This document shows, piece by piece, positions 42,944 to 53,907 of a stretch of DNA of 64,000 nt. Under the pieces are notes generated by a model. It ran no database searches. It saw only the letters and a list, made by a program, of their open reading frames with translations, and was not told the origin of the DNA. Origin of the DNA: Sphingomonas sp. Y57 (lineage in GTDB: Bacteria; Pseudomonadota; Alphaproteobacteria; Sphingomonadales; Sphingomonadaceae); contig NZ_LDES01000056.1 in the NCBI RefSeq assembly GCF_001015195.1, positions 26,646-90,645 of the forward strand, read 5' to 3'. Positions within the stretch are counted from its first letter, which is position 1, and the number at the start of each line of letters is the position of its first letter. The position numbers and the translations under genes were made by a program.

Positions 42944-44605
42944 ATGCTCACCACGCTGGCGATCCGGGATGTCGTGCTGATCGAGGCGCTCGATCTCGAA
43001 TTCGGCCCCGGTCTGGGCACGCTGACCGGCGAGACCGGCGCGGGCAAGTCGATCCTGCTCGATTCGCTGGGCCTCGCCCTCGGTACCCGTGCCGACAGCG
43101 GCCTCGTCCGCACCGGCGCCACCCAGGCGATGGTCTCGGCAGGGTTCGACCTGCCGGCCGACCACCCCGCCTTCGCGCTGCTCGCCGAGAACGGCTTCGA
43201 CGCCGATCCGGGCGAAGCGCTGGTCATCCGCCGCGTGGTCAAGGCCGACGGGGGCAGCCGCGCCTTCGTCAACGACCAGCCCGCCTCCGCCGCCACGCTG
43301 CGGGAGCTGGGCGGGATGCTGGTCGAGATCCACGGCCAGCATGACGATCGCGGCCTGATCAACCCGCGCGGCCACCGTGCGCTGCTCGACGCCTTCGGCC
43401 GGCTCGACGTCGCCGGGGTCGCCGCCGCCCATGCGGCCTGGCGTGCCGCCGAGGATGCGCTGGAGGCTGCCCGCACCGACATCGAGAATGCCGCGCGCGA
43501 TCGCGAATGGCTCGATCATGCGGTCGAGGAGCTCAGCCGCTTCGGTCCCGAACCAGGCGAGGAAGCTACTCTCGCGGCCGAGCGTGCCGACATGCAGAAG
43601 GGCGCGAAGCTGGCCGACGACCTCGTTTCTGTCGGCGCGCATCTCGACGGTTCCGACGGCGGGCTCGCCGCGCTGCGCCAGGCCGCGCGCCGGCTCGACC
43701 GGATCGCGCCGGAGCATCCGCTGCTCGCCGACGCGCTCGCCGCGCTCGACCGCGCGGTGATCGAGGCGAGCGAGGCGGAGGACAAGCTCGCCGCCGCCGC
43801 CGAGGCGATGCGCTTCGACCCCGCCCGGCTGGAGACCGTCGAGACCCGGCTGTTCGAGCTGCGCGCGCTGGCCCGCAAGCATCGCGTCGATCCCGACGCG
43901 CTCGCCGATCTGCGCGACGAGCTCGCCGCCCGGCTCGACCGGATCGAGGCGGGCGATGCCGGGCTCGCGAAACTGGAGGCCACCGCCCGCGATGCTCGCG
44001 CCGCCTATCTCGCGCTGGCCGAGGCGCTGAGCGAGGCGCGCCGCGCCGCCGCACTGCGTCTCGACGCGGCGGTCGCGACCGAGCTGGCGCCGCTCAAGCT
44101 CGACGCCGCGCGCTTCCGCACCGTGGTCGAGACGCTGCCCGAGAGCGGCTGGTCCCCCGCCGGCCGCGACCGGGTCGAGTTCGAGATCGCGACCAATCCC
44201 GGCGCGCCCTTCGCGCCGCTGATGAAGATCGCCAGCGGCGGCGAGCTGTCGCGCTTCATCCTGGCACTCAAGGTAGCTCTGGCCGAACAGGGGTCGGCGA
44301 CGACGATGATCTTCGATGAGATCGATCGAGGCGTCGGTGGCGCCGTTGCCAGCGCAATCGGCGAACGGTTGCAACGGCTGGCGAACGGCGCGCAGCTGCT
44401 GGTCGTCACCCATAGCCCGCAAGTCGCGGCGCGCGGCGCCAGCCACTGGCTGATCGCCAAGAGCCATGATGGCCTCGTCACCCGCACAGGCGTCCGCCCG
44501 CTCGGCGCGGATGAGCGGCAGGAGGAGATCGCTCGGATGCTGTCGGGCGCCGAGATCACCGCCGAGGCCCGCGCCCAGGCGATGCGGCTGCTCGAGGCCG
44601 CGTGA
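42944..44605 (+). CDS. recN: DNA repair protein RecN
   Basis: RecN is an SMC-like ATPase in double-strand break repair. The 553-aa protein has Walker A GETGAGKSILLDSLGLALG near the N-terminus, VEIHGQHDDRGLI, two long coiled-coil arms (Ala/Arg/Glu/Leu rich, residues about 160-360) and the C-terminal signature (SGGELSRFILALK) with Walker B TMIFDEIDRGVGG. ATG 42944 gives the family start MLTTLAIRDVVLIE. Confidence 0.96.
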   Translation: MLTTLAIRDVVLIEALDLEFGPGLGTLTGETGAGKSILLDSLGLALGTRADSGLVRTGATQAMVSAGFDLPADHPAFALLAENGFDADPGEALVIRRVVKADGGSRAFVNDQPASAATLRELGGMLVEIHGQHDDRGLINPRGHRALLDAFGRLDVAGVAAAHAAWRAAEDALEAARTDIENAARDREWLDHAVEELSRFGPEPGEEATLAAERADMQKGAKLADDLVSVGAHLDGSDGGLAALRQAARRLDRIAPEHPLLADALAALDRAVIEASEAEDKLAAAAEAMRFDPARLETVETRLFELRALARKHRVDPDALADLRDELAARLDRIEAGDAGLAKLEATARDARAAYLALAEALSEARRAAALRLDAAVATELAPLKLDAARFRTVVETLPESGWSPAGRDRVEFEIATNPGAPFAPLMKIASGGELSRFILALKVALAEQGSATTMIFDEIDRGVGGAVASAIGERLQRLANGAQLLVVTHSPQVAARGASHWLIAKSHDGLVTRTGVRPLGADERQEEIARMLSGAEITAEARAQAMRLLEAA

Positions 44606-44620
44606 CCTGCCAGTCCGGGT

Positions 44621-45637
44621 TCAGTGAGCCCGGTGCTTCTTTCGGTCGCGATATTCGCGAGGCGATACGCCGAGTTCGCGTTTGAACGTCTTGCTGAAGT
44701 GGCTCATATCGTTGAAGCCCCAACGAAAAGCGATTTCGGTCAATGTCCTGTTCGCCAGCGACGGGGCCTCAAAATCGCGGCAGCACATCTCCAGTCGCCT
44801 CCGCCGGACCCAGGCGCCGACGGACGTACCATGGTCCGCGAAAAGCTTGTGCAGATAGCGGACGTTGATCCGGTTGCGCTCGGCTATCTCTCCAATGTCC
44901 AGGTCCGGATTGCCGAGATTGGCTTCGATAAACCCCTTGAGCCGTGCCAGCATCCGGTCGCGAGGCGTAACGACGCGGTTACCGTCGACCGATCCCAGCG
45001 TGGTAGCGAGCAGCTCAAGCGTGAGCCTCATCACCGCGTCGGCATGGTGAGCCGGGAGGGAGCCGAGATGATGCTGGACCGTATCCAGGTGATCGATGAA
45101 GAAGGCGAGCAGTCCCTCGTCCCGACCGAACGGGATACCGACGAATTCCTCCGCGAACTTGAACAGGCCCAGGACCCGGCTCTTGGGGAAGATCAGATCG
45201 ATCTGGCGGAAGCCGCCCGGTATTTCGAGCGTCATCGGCAGCGAGCTGTCGGTGAGGGTGAACATGCCCCGCGTGAGACGCACGTCGCGGCCGCCGACCG
45301 TAAGGTTCATCTCGCCTTCGGCCGCATAGACGATGGACAGATCCTGCCGATCGGTACGCTCAACCTCCGCTCGCGTGCGCTCACCGTTCAGTTCCCCTTC
45401 CCCACCGAACGCGACGACGCGCATATCGTCGATCGCCCGGCAGCGACTGAAGCCGACAAAAGCCTCCATCGCCGCATGGTCCATGCGCCAGGGATGCTCG
45501 GTGTGGGTCGTCAGCGCATGCGTCCATCCCTCCGCTGGCAACAAGGGATCGAACGTTGCACATGTCCACATCGACGCATCGTAGCGGACGTCCTGTATCG
45601 TGGGCCGAGCTTCTGCCTCCGTTCGAGCATCGATCAT
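44621..45637 (-). CDS. AraC-family transcriptional regulator
   Basis: The 338-aa regulator has an N-terminal AraC-binding-like region (residues about 40-220, of the PF14525 type: YAAEGEMNLTVGGRDVRLTRGMFTLTDSSLPMTLEIPGG). The C-terminal double helix-turn-helix AraC domain ends with TLTEIAFRWGFNDMSHFSKTFKRELGVSPREYRDR. This type of regulator usually controls adjacent catabolic genes in response to an aromatic or small-molecule substrate. It is the last gene of a same-strand cluster of six genes that begins at the TonB receptor. Confidence 0.93.
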   Translation of the reverse strand: MIDARTEAEARPTIQDVRYDASMWTCATFDPLLPAEGWTHALTTHTEHPWRMDHAAMEAFVGFSRCRAIDDMRVVAFGGEGELNGERTRAEVERTDRQDLSIVYAAEGEMNLTVGGRDVRLTRGMFTLTDSSLPMTLEIPGGFRQIDLIFPKSRVLGLFKFAEEFVGIPFGRDEGLLAFFIDHLDTVQHHLGSLPAHHADAVMRLTLELLATTLGSVDGNRVVTPRDRMLARLKGFIEANLGNPDLDIGEIAERNRINVRYLHKLFADHGTSVGAWVRRRRLEMCCRDFEAPSLANRTLTEIAFRWGFNDMSHFSKTFKRELGVSPREYRDRKKHRAH

Positions 45638-45748
45638 CTGGTCGTCCCCTCCTTCGACAGTTCGTCTTTCTCCCCGCGGTTCGCGATTGCCTTCGGCGGT
45701 AAGGCGCCCCGGCCAGTGGGCCTGGTCATGGGCGCCATACTCAACGGG

Positions 45749-46174
45749 CTAGTTTCCGGCGGCAATCCGCTCCTCTATCCAACGGGAATCCATGATCTTC
45801 GTATAGCGGTTGTCGTCGTCGTAAAAGATTAACGGTCCGTGGGTGATGAACACCATTTCGGTATCTTCGGGAAAAATGGTTTCCTGATGGATCGAGCCAT
45901 AAGGCTCATAACCGGAATCGCCGGCGGGGGCGAGTTGATCGCGATAATTGAGCGCGCCAGACAGGATCAGATAGTCCGCGCCGGCAAGATGCAGGTGCGG
46001 GGCAAAGGTAGCATTTTTCTTACCGCGGAACAGACAGGCGAATCCGCCGGTTGCCGGATCGACGCTGATAACCTCCATTTCCACCCCTTCGGATGCGAAG
46101 GGAGCGATATTCTTGAACACCGGCTTGTCCACCTTCGCGACATGGACTTCGAATGCAGTCTTTGTCTTCATCAT
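45749..46174 (-). CDS. Cupin protein resembling 2,4'-dihydroxyacetophenone / acetylacetone dioxygenases
   Basis: The 141-aa single-domain cupin has metal ligands visible in ATFAPHLHLAGADYLILSGALNYRD (His-x-His, with a downstream acidic position) and IHQETIFPEDTEMVFITHGPLIFYD. The layout resembles the ChrR-like cupins and small iron-dependent dioxygenases that cleave beta-diketones or 2-hydroxyacetophenones, but the assignment is by pattern only. ATG 46174 (MMKTKT) follows GGAGAGAGGATG, a strong ribosome binding site. It lies 126 nt after the lipoyl gene and 111 nt before araC, all on one strand. Confidence 0.75.
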   Translation of the reverse strand: MMKTKTAFEVHVAKVDKPVFKNIAPFASEGVEMEVISVDPATGGFACLFRGKKNATFAPHLHLAGADYLILSGALNYRDQLAPAGDSGYEPYGSIHQETIFPEDTEMVFITHGPLIFYDDDNRYTKIMDSRWIEERIAAGN

Positions 46175-46300
46175 CCTCTCTCCTCATCTGGAGCATCGAT
46201 ATCTCGCTACCCCGTGGCATGATCATGCTATTGTCACCGGCTGGGCATTGCTTGGTCGAGAGCGTCGATTTTCTTGTATCGAGATGCCCGGGAACTCCCT

Positions 46301-46546
46301 TCAATCGACCTCGATGAAACCGATCAGCGCCTGCGGCTGCAGGACGGTTTCCGGCGCGACAGCCTGCATCAGGATTCCCGTGGCGGGGGCGTCGATCTCT
46401 ACGGTCGACTTGGCGATCATGATCTCCGCGACCGTATCCCCGGCATCCACCGCCTCGCCATCCTCGAACAACCATCCTGCCAGGACCGGCTCATCGCCTT
46501 CGCCGCCGACGCCATCAGGTAGACGTATCTCGATCCTGCCGCTCAT
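46301..46546 (-). CDS. Free-standing lipoyl (biotinyl-lipoyl) carrier domain, 81 aa
   Basis: The whole protein is one lipoyl domain: EIRLPDGVGGEGDEPVLAGWLFEDGEAVDAGDTVAEIMIAKSTVEIDAPATGI, with the lipoyl lysine in the hairpin turn IAKSTVE (residue about 46). There is no E3-binding region and no E2 acyltransferase core. ATG 46546 overlaps the E1 beta stop by 4 nt, so translation is coupled. It should be lipoylated by LipA/LipB or LplA and accept the acyl group from E1. No other E2 gene is in the window. Confidence 0.85.
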   Translation of the reverse strand: MSGRIEIRLPDGVGGEGDEPVLAGWLFEDGEAVDAGDTVAEIMIAKSTVEIDAPATGILMQAVAPETVLQPQALIGFIEVD

Positions 46547-47580
46547 GACGGCACCGCGAGCGATCGGACGGCATCGACGACCTTCGCCGCGGAAGGCAGC
46601 ACATGCTGCTCCAGGACGCGGGCGAAGGGCGGAGGAACGTCGGGATAGGTGATCCGAACGGGCGGCGCGCGCAGGCTTTGAAAAGCATTTTCGCAGACCC
46701 GGGCCATGATCTCTCCCGCCAGGCCGCAATGGCCGTAATCCTCATCGACGACGACCAGCCGCCCGGTGCGGCGGACCGATTCCAGGATGGTCTGGATATC
46801 GAGCGGCGCCAGCGTCCTGACATCGATGACTTCCGCGGATAGCCCCTCCGCTTCCAGCGTGGCGGCCGCTTCCAGCGCGAGATGCAGGGTCCACGCCCAG
46901 CCGACGAGGGTGACGTCGGTGCCGGGGCGGACAACCACGGCCTGCCCGATGGGAACCTCGTAGGGCTCGCGCAGGACATGGCAGACGGCTCGCGGCTCCG
47001 TTCCGAGCCAGCCGACGCCCTGCAGCGCCTTGTGGCACATGAATATGACCGGATTGTCATCGCGGATCGCCGCGAGCATCAGTCCCTTGGCATCATAGGC
47101 GTTGGACGGCGCGACGACTTTCAGGCCCGGCATATGGGCGAATGTCGCATAGAGGCATTGCGAATGCTGCCCGCCATCGGAATAGCCACCCCCGACAGAG
47201 GTCATGAGCACGATCGGGCAGGACACCGATCCCCCCGAGAAATAGCTCTGCTTGGCGGCGAGATTGTAGATCGCGTCGAAGCAGACCCCGAAGAAGTCGA
47301 CGAACATCAGTTCTGCGATCGGGCGCATACCGACGGCCGCGGCGCCGACGGCTGCGCTGATGAAGGCCGTCTCGGAGATGGGCGTATCGCGCACCCGCTC
47401 GTCACCGAATTCTGTGTGGAGGCCCTGGGTGGTCGCGAACACGCCTCCCAGGACGCCGACATCCTCGCCCATGACGAAGACCGACGAATCGCGCCGCATT
47501 TCCTGCGCGATCGCTTCGCTCATGGCCTTTGCAATGGTGAGCTTGCGCTTCTTGGCGACGCTCGACGATTGAGCGTTCAT
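46543..47580 (-). CDS. 2-oxoacid dehydrogenase E1 component, beta subunit
   Basis: The 345-aa protein has the E1 beta/transketolase C-terminal layout: MGEDVGVLGGVFATTQGL, DTPISETAFISAAVGAAAVGMRPIAELMFVDF, a catalytic-loop SDGGQHSQCLYATFAHMPGLKVVAPS and C-terminal VTLVGWAWTLHLALEAAATLEAEGLSAEVIDVRTLAPLD. It is closest in shape to acetoin or branched-chain dehydrogenase beta subunits. Overlaps both neighbours by 4 nt (E1 alpha and lipoyl gene), so the three are co-translated. Confidence 0.93.
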   Translation of the reverse strand: MNAQSSSVAKKRKLTIAKAMSEAIAQEMRRDSSVFVMGEDVGVLGGVFATTQGLHTEFGDERVRDTPISETAFISAAVGAAAVGMRPIAELMFVDFFGVCFDAIYNLAAKQSYFSGGSVSCPIVLMTSVGGGYSDGGQHSQCLYATFAHMPGLKVVAPSNAYDAKGLMLAAIRDDNPVIFMCHKALQGVGWLGTEPRAVCHVLREPYEVPIGQAVVVRPGTDVTLVGWAWTLHLALEAAATLEAEGLSAEVIDVRTLAPLDIQTILESVRRTGRLVVVDEDYGHCGLAGEIMARVCENAFQSLRAPPVRITYPDVPPPFARVLEQHVLPSAAKVVDAVRSLAVPS

Positions 47581-48578
47581 GCGGCGACCCTTTCGACATA
47601 AACGGACGTGAGGGCGCTTTCCGGAGCGGGAAGCTCGCTCGCCCTGGCGAAACCGATCGCATCCTCCACGAGCGAACGAGCGCCTTCGTCGATCTCGGCC
47701 AGCTCCTCGGCAGACAGGATCTGCTCCCGGAGGATATGCTCCTTCAGCCTGGGCAGTGGATCGCGCGACGCCTGAGCCTCCTTTTCACCGGATGGCCGAT
47801 AAGCTTCCGCGTCGCCCATGAAATGGCCTTCGAGCCGGAACGTCTCCACTTCGATCAGGGTCGGTCCCTGCCCCGATCGCGCGCGACGTACCGCGTCCCC
47901 TGCGGCATCGAAAACGGTGATCGGATCATTGTCGGCTACGCGGACACCGGGCATTCCATAGGCGGCCGCTCGCACGGCGTTGTCGGGAACCGCCGTTGAG
48001 CCGCTTTTCGGCACCGAAATGCCCCAGCCATTATCTTCGACGATGCAAATGAAAGGGAGCTTCCAGACGGCCGCGAGGTTCATCGCCTCGTGCCATGCGC
48101 CCTGGTTGACCGCCGCCTCCCCGACGTAGGCGACTGCGACATGCGGTTCCCGCCGCATGCGGAACGCCAGCGCCGCGCCGACGGCGGGCCCCATGCCTTG
48201 CGCGATGATGCCGCTGCAGCAAAAGTTCACGGCGGGATCGAACAGGTGCATATGACCGCCGCGCCCGCCCGAAAGGCCGGTGGCCTTGCCGAAGATTTCC
48301 GCCGCCATCGAGTTGAGGTCCACCCCCTTGGCGATCGCGACATGATGGGGGCGGTGCGTGGCGGTCACGAAATCCTCGGGGCCGAGATGCGCGCACACGC
48401 CGACCGCACAAGGCTCCTGCCCATTCGAGAGATGCATCTCGCCCGGGATGGGCCCGTCGGCCATGTTGAAACGCGGCGTCTTTCCCTCGAGATAGATGTC
48501 GCGGATGCGCTCCTCGAAACGACGGCTGGTCGCCATCGTACGATACATCCAGGCGAGAGCATCATTGGGGGTCGTCAT
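47577..48578 (-). CDS. Thiamine-pyrophosphate E1 component, alpha subunit
   Basis: The 333-aa protein has the E1 alpha layout: RFEERIRDIYLEG, GEMHLSNGQEPCAVG, THRPHHVAIAKG, GGRGGHMHLFD and the TPP-binding block YVGEAAVNQGAWHEAMNLAAVWKLPF then CIVEDNGWGISV. In typical family members this block reads GDGxxNQG and ENNGY; here GDG is GEA and ENN is EDN, so the magnesium site is altered but the NQG Asn is kept. The gene is 15 nt after the TonB receptor stop and overlaps E1 beta by 4 nt. Confidence 0.92.
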   Translation of the reverse strand: MTTPNDALAWMYRTMATSRRFEERIRDIYLEGKTPRFNMADGPIPGEMHLSNGQEPCAVGVCAHLGPEDFVTATHRPHHVAIAKGVDLNSMAAEIFGKATGLSGGRGGHMHLFDPAVNFCCSGIIAQGMGPAVGAALAFRMRREPHVAVAYVGEAAVNQGAWHEAMNLAAVWKLPFICIVEDNGWGISVPKSGSTAVPDNAVRAAAYGMPGVRVADNDPITVFDAAGDAVRRARSGQGPTLIEVETFRLEGHFMGDAEAYRPSGEKEAQASRDPLPRLKEHILREQILSAEELAEIDEGARSLVEDAIGFARASELPAPESALTSVYVERVAA

Positions 48579-48593
48579 GGCCAGGCCCTCCGG

Positions 48594-50756
48594 TCAGAAA
48601 CGCGCGCGCAGCGTGACACCATAGGTCCGGGGCGCGGCCTGCCGCTGGGCGTCACCGAGCCCGGCCTGCTCGGATCGCCCGGCATAGTAGCATTCGTTGG
48701 CGAGGTTCTTCGCCCACACCGTCGCATCGAAACGATCGCCCGGCAGTGCCCAGTTCAGCGAGGCGTTGAGCAGCCAATAGCGGGGCTGGGTCAGACGATT
48801 GTCGGCGTAGAAGAAATACCCGTCATTATAACTGGCGTTCACGGTCGGCCTGATGGCCCCGACGCCGGTCTGGAACAGATAATCGATGCTCAGATTTCCA
48901 GTCCACTTGGGCGTCGCGATCGTCCGATTGCCCTTGGCGTCGGTGGTCAGCGGATCGCCGTTGGCATCGGTGGATTCGCCGTTCGGACCGATCACCAGCG
49001 CGCTGGGATAGCTCGTATATTTGCCGTCCAGATAGGACCATCCTCCGGCGATCGTCAGCCCGTCGACGGGCTTGACCTGGAAATCCGCCTCGATGCCCTT
49101 GACCCGCGCCCGCGCCGCATTGACCGTGATCGTGCCGCCGCGCTGCGGGATGGTCACCTGGATGTTCTTATATTCATATTGGAACGCGGCGATGTTCAGC
49201 CGGACGCGGCGGTCGAACAATTCGCTCTTCAGACCGACCTCGAAGGCATCGAGAACCTCGGGCTTGAAGGGCGCGGTGTTCGGGGCGAGGAGGTTGTAGC
49301 CACCGCTCTTGAACCCTCGGTTGTAGGACACATAGCCGAGGATATCGCGCGAGAAATGGTGATCGAGCGCGATCCGCCACGTCAGCTTCTTGAAGCGCTG
49401 ATTATCGTCGGGAAGCGGCACGAGGGCACCTGCCAGCTCGAAACGCGGAACCTCCAGGCGCTGCTTCTCGGTGGTGTAGCGCAGCCCCAGGGTCAGGTTG
49501 GTATCGCTGAACAGTTCGGCGGTTGCCTGGCCGAACCCGGCAAAGGATTCGGTCTTCTGGCTGTCCTCGATGATGAGGAAGCCCTGGTTGATATCGGCTG
49601 GCGTATAGGCCGCGCGGGCGTTGAAATAATATCCGCCGAGGACCCATTTTATCGCCGCGTCGCCGGCGCTGTGCAGCTGCAGTTCCTGCGACCAGCTCCG
49701 CGCCTTCGACGGCAGCAACAGATCGCCCGCTACCGCCGGGGTGTCATCCTGGTCGAGCACATAGTTGATGTTGGTGCGCCGGTAGCTGGTGATGCTGACG
49801 AGGTGCAGGGCACCGACATCCTGATCGATCTGCAGCGAGGCTCCGCCCGTGTTCGTACGTTCGACATCGTTGAGGCCGCTCACCGAATTATATTCGCCGG
49901 GGTAGGTCGATACACCGTCGACGCCGATGATTCCCGGCAGAAGCTGGTAGGCGTAGCGCGCCTTGCTGTGCGCATAATCCATGTTGAGGCGAATGGTCGT
50001 TGCGTCGCCGAGATCGAACTTCCAGCGGGACCGGAGCGCATAGTTGCCGTTCGCCATCACGCCATTGTCGCGGTTGGTCGTGAAGTTCCGTCCCCAACCA
50101 TCGCCTTGATCGGAGAAGGTCCCGGCAATATCCGCGGAGACGCCCTCGGCCAGTCCACCGGAGAGATAGGCGCTCGCGGTTATCGCATCATAATTGGCGT
50201 AGCCGATGCTGGCACTGCCGGTCGGCGTCTGGGACGGTTCCCTGGTGATCACGTGCACCACGCCGCCAGTCGTGTTCCGACCGAACAGGGTGCCCTGCGG
50301 GCCCTTGAGCACCTCGATACGTTCGATGTTGTTGAAATCGAACATATTGGCTTCGGGCGACGGGTAATAGACGCCGTCCACATAGACGGCCACGGTCTGT
50401 TCGCTCGACGGGCCGAAGAGGTTCGTGCCCACGCCGCGGATGAAGATATTGCCCTCATTGGCGGTATGGTTGATGACCAGGCCGGGCACCGCCGCCTGCA
50501 ATGCCGTCGTATTGCTGATGCCGCGGCTTTGGGCCTGTGCCGCGCTGACGGCCCCGATCGCGATGGGCACGTCCTGCAGGCGCTCGTCTCGCTTCTGGGC
50601 GGTGACGATGATCTCCTCGACCCGGCCATCCGCGCCCGAAGCCTCGTCGGTCGCCGCCGGCTGGGCGACCGCCGCGCCCGAGCAGAACAACGTCATCATG
50701 CCAATCGCCGGGCCCGAAAGGCGAAAAGCCCGCCTGCTCCGATGGTCCGCCATCAA
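48594..50756 (-). CDS. TonB-dependent receptor
   Basis: The 720-aa outer-membrane receptor has a signal peptide (SGPAIGMMTLFCSGAAVAQ), a TonB box (VEEIIVTAQKR), a plug domain (PGLVINHTANEGNIFIRGVG, VEVLKGPQGTLFGRNTTGG) and a barrel ending YGVTLRARF. No STN domain is present, so it does not signal through a FecI/FecR pair. It heads the cluster with the E1 and lipoyl genes, 15 nt before E1 alpha, and is likely to import the substrate of the pathway. Receptors of this sort are numerous in sphingomonads. Confidence 0.93.
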   Translation of the reverse strand: MMADHRSRRAFRLSGPAIGMMTLFCSGAAVAQPAATDEASGADGRVEEIIVTAQKRDERLQDVPIAIGAVSAAQAQSRGISNTTALQAAVPGLVINHTANEGNIFIRGVGTNLFGPSSEQTVAVYVDGVYYPSPEANMFDFNNIERIEVLKGPQGTLFGRNTTGGVVHVITREPSQTPTGSASIGYANYDAITASAYLSGGLAEGVSADIAGTFSDQGDGWGRNFTTNRDNGVMANGNYALRSRWKFDLGDATTIRLNMDYAHSKARYAYQLLPGIIGVDGVSTYPGEYNSVSGLNDVERTNTGGASLQIDQDVGALHLVSITSYRRTNINYVLDQDDTPAVAGDLLLPSKARSWSQELQLHSAGDAAIKWVLGGYYFNARAAYTPADINQGFLIIEDSQKTESFAGFGQATAELFSDTNLTLGLRYTTEKQRLEVPRFELAGALVPLPDDNQRFKKLTWRIALDHHFSRDILGYVSYNRGFKSGGYNLLAPNTAPFKPEVLDAFEVGLKSELFDRRVRLNIAAFQYEYKNIQVTIPQRGGTITVNAARARVKGIEADFQVKPVDGLTIAGGWSYLDGKYTSYPSALVIGPNGESTDANGDPLTTDAKGNRTIATPKWTGNLSIDYLFQTGVGAIRPTVNASYNDGYFFYADNRLTQPRYWLLNASLNWALPGDRFDATVWAKNLANECYYAGRSEQAGLGDAQRQAAPRTYGVTLRARF

Positions 50757-50991
50757 TCCTCTCCCCTGTCGTTATGATCCGGACGCTACTGCCTCGGGAG
50801 CATGTCGACTTGGTCAAGAGTGATATTTTTGTTGGTCGTCAGGACATGAAAACGACAGACCTCGGCACGGGCTGTTCAATATCCAGAGAACAGGCTCTAG
50901 AGATCGCGTCGAGACATCCAACTCTCGCGGAGCTCGGGCACAACCGGCATACAGCCCCGGACCACGCGAGGACGCGCAGGGAGAAAAATTG

Positions 50992-51645
50992 ATGAACCCG
51001 TTTCCCGAAGATATCTTCACCGAGCCGAGCGACGTCGATCCCGATACGCTCGCCAACCTGGGGCCACTTACCCGGCTGGCCGGACAGTGGGAAGGGCATA
51101 AGGGCGTCGACATCAACCCCAAGGCCGATGGCCCGGAACAGCGCGAGTTCATCGAGAGGATCACCTTCGACCCGATCGATCCGCAGGCAAACGGCCCGCA
51201 GCTCTTCTACGGCCTGCGCTACCATATCCACATCACCACCGAGGAAGAGGACATCACCTTCCACGACCAGGTCGGCTACTGGCTCTGGGAACCGGCGACC
51301 GGCCTGATCCTCCAGACGCTCGCCCTCCCCCGGGGGCAGGTGGCGCTTGCATCGGGCCATGCCGCGACCGGCGACGACCGGCTGACGCTGACCGCGACGC
51401 GCGGGCAAACCGAATATGGCATCTGCTCGACCGCCTTCCTCGAATATGCCTTCCGCACCGACGGCTACACCATCGACCTGACCTTCGAGGGGGAGGATGC
51501 CTGGAGCTACGACATCCGCACCATGCTCGCCGTCCGCGGCCGCCCCGAGCCATTCGAGCATCGCGACCGGAACCGGCTGACGCGGGTCGCGCCGGGCAAG
51601 CCGAATCCGCTACAGCAGATCCTCACGCGGCGGGCGAACGCCTAG
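50992..51645 (+). CDS. Heme-binding beta-barrel (nitrobindin/FABP-like) protein
   Basis: The 217-aa protein has the DUF1794/nitrobindin pattern: LGPLTRLAGQWEGHKG near the start, REFIERITFDPID, LFYGLRYHIHITTEEEDITFHDQVGYWLWEPATGLILQTLALPRGQV, and a C-terminal strand-rich part with YTIDLTFEG. Such proteins bind heme in a lipocalin-like barrel and react with nitric oxide or peroxynitrite in some species. No signal peptide. ATG 50992 follows GGGAGAAAAATTG. It lies between the catabolic cluster and ligA, divergent from the former. Confidence 0.8.
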   Translation: MNPFPEDIFTEPSDVDPDTLANLGPLTRLAGQWEGHKGVDINPKADGPEQREFIERITFDPIDPQANGPQLFYGLRYHIHITTEEEDITFHDQVGYWLWEPATGLILQTLALPRGQVALASGHAATGDDRLTLTATRGQTEYGICSTAFLEYAFRTDGYTIDLTFEGEDAWSYDIRTMLAVRGRPEPFEHRDRNRLTRVAPGKPNPLQQILTRRANA

Positions 51646-51694
51646 GTTCCGGCGTCCGCACGTCGTCGTGGCGATCCCGAAATCTCCCGCCTAA

Positions 51695-53830
<2,136 letters not shown>

Positions 53831-53907
53831 TTACGCCGAATGAACAGGGGCTCCCCCGGAGTGGCATTTCCGCTTGCGGGCGCGGAATGACCCCCTAAGA
53901 CAGGGAC

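Noticed and set aside
47577..50756. Defence or phage-related function for the E1 cluster
   Set aside because: The genes are standard metabolic folds with core-like base composition, and no mobile element borders them.
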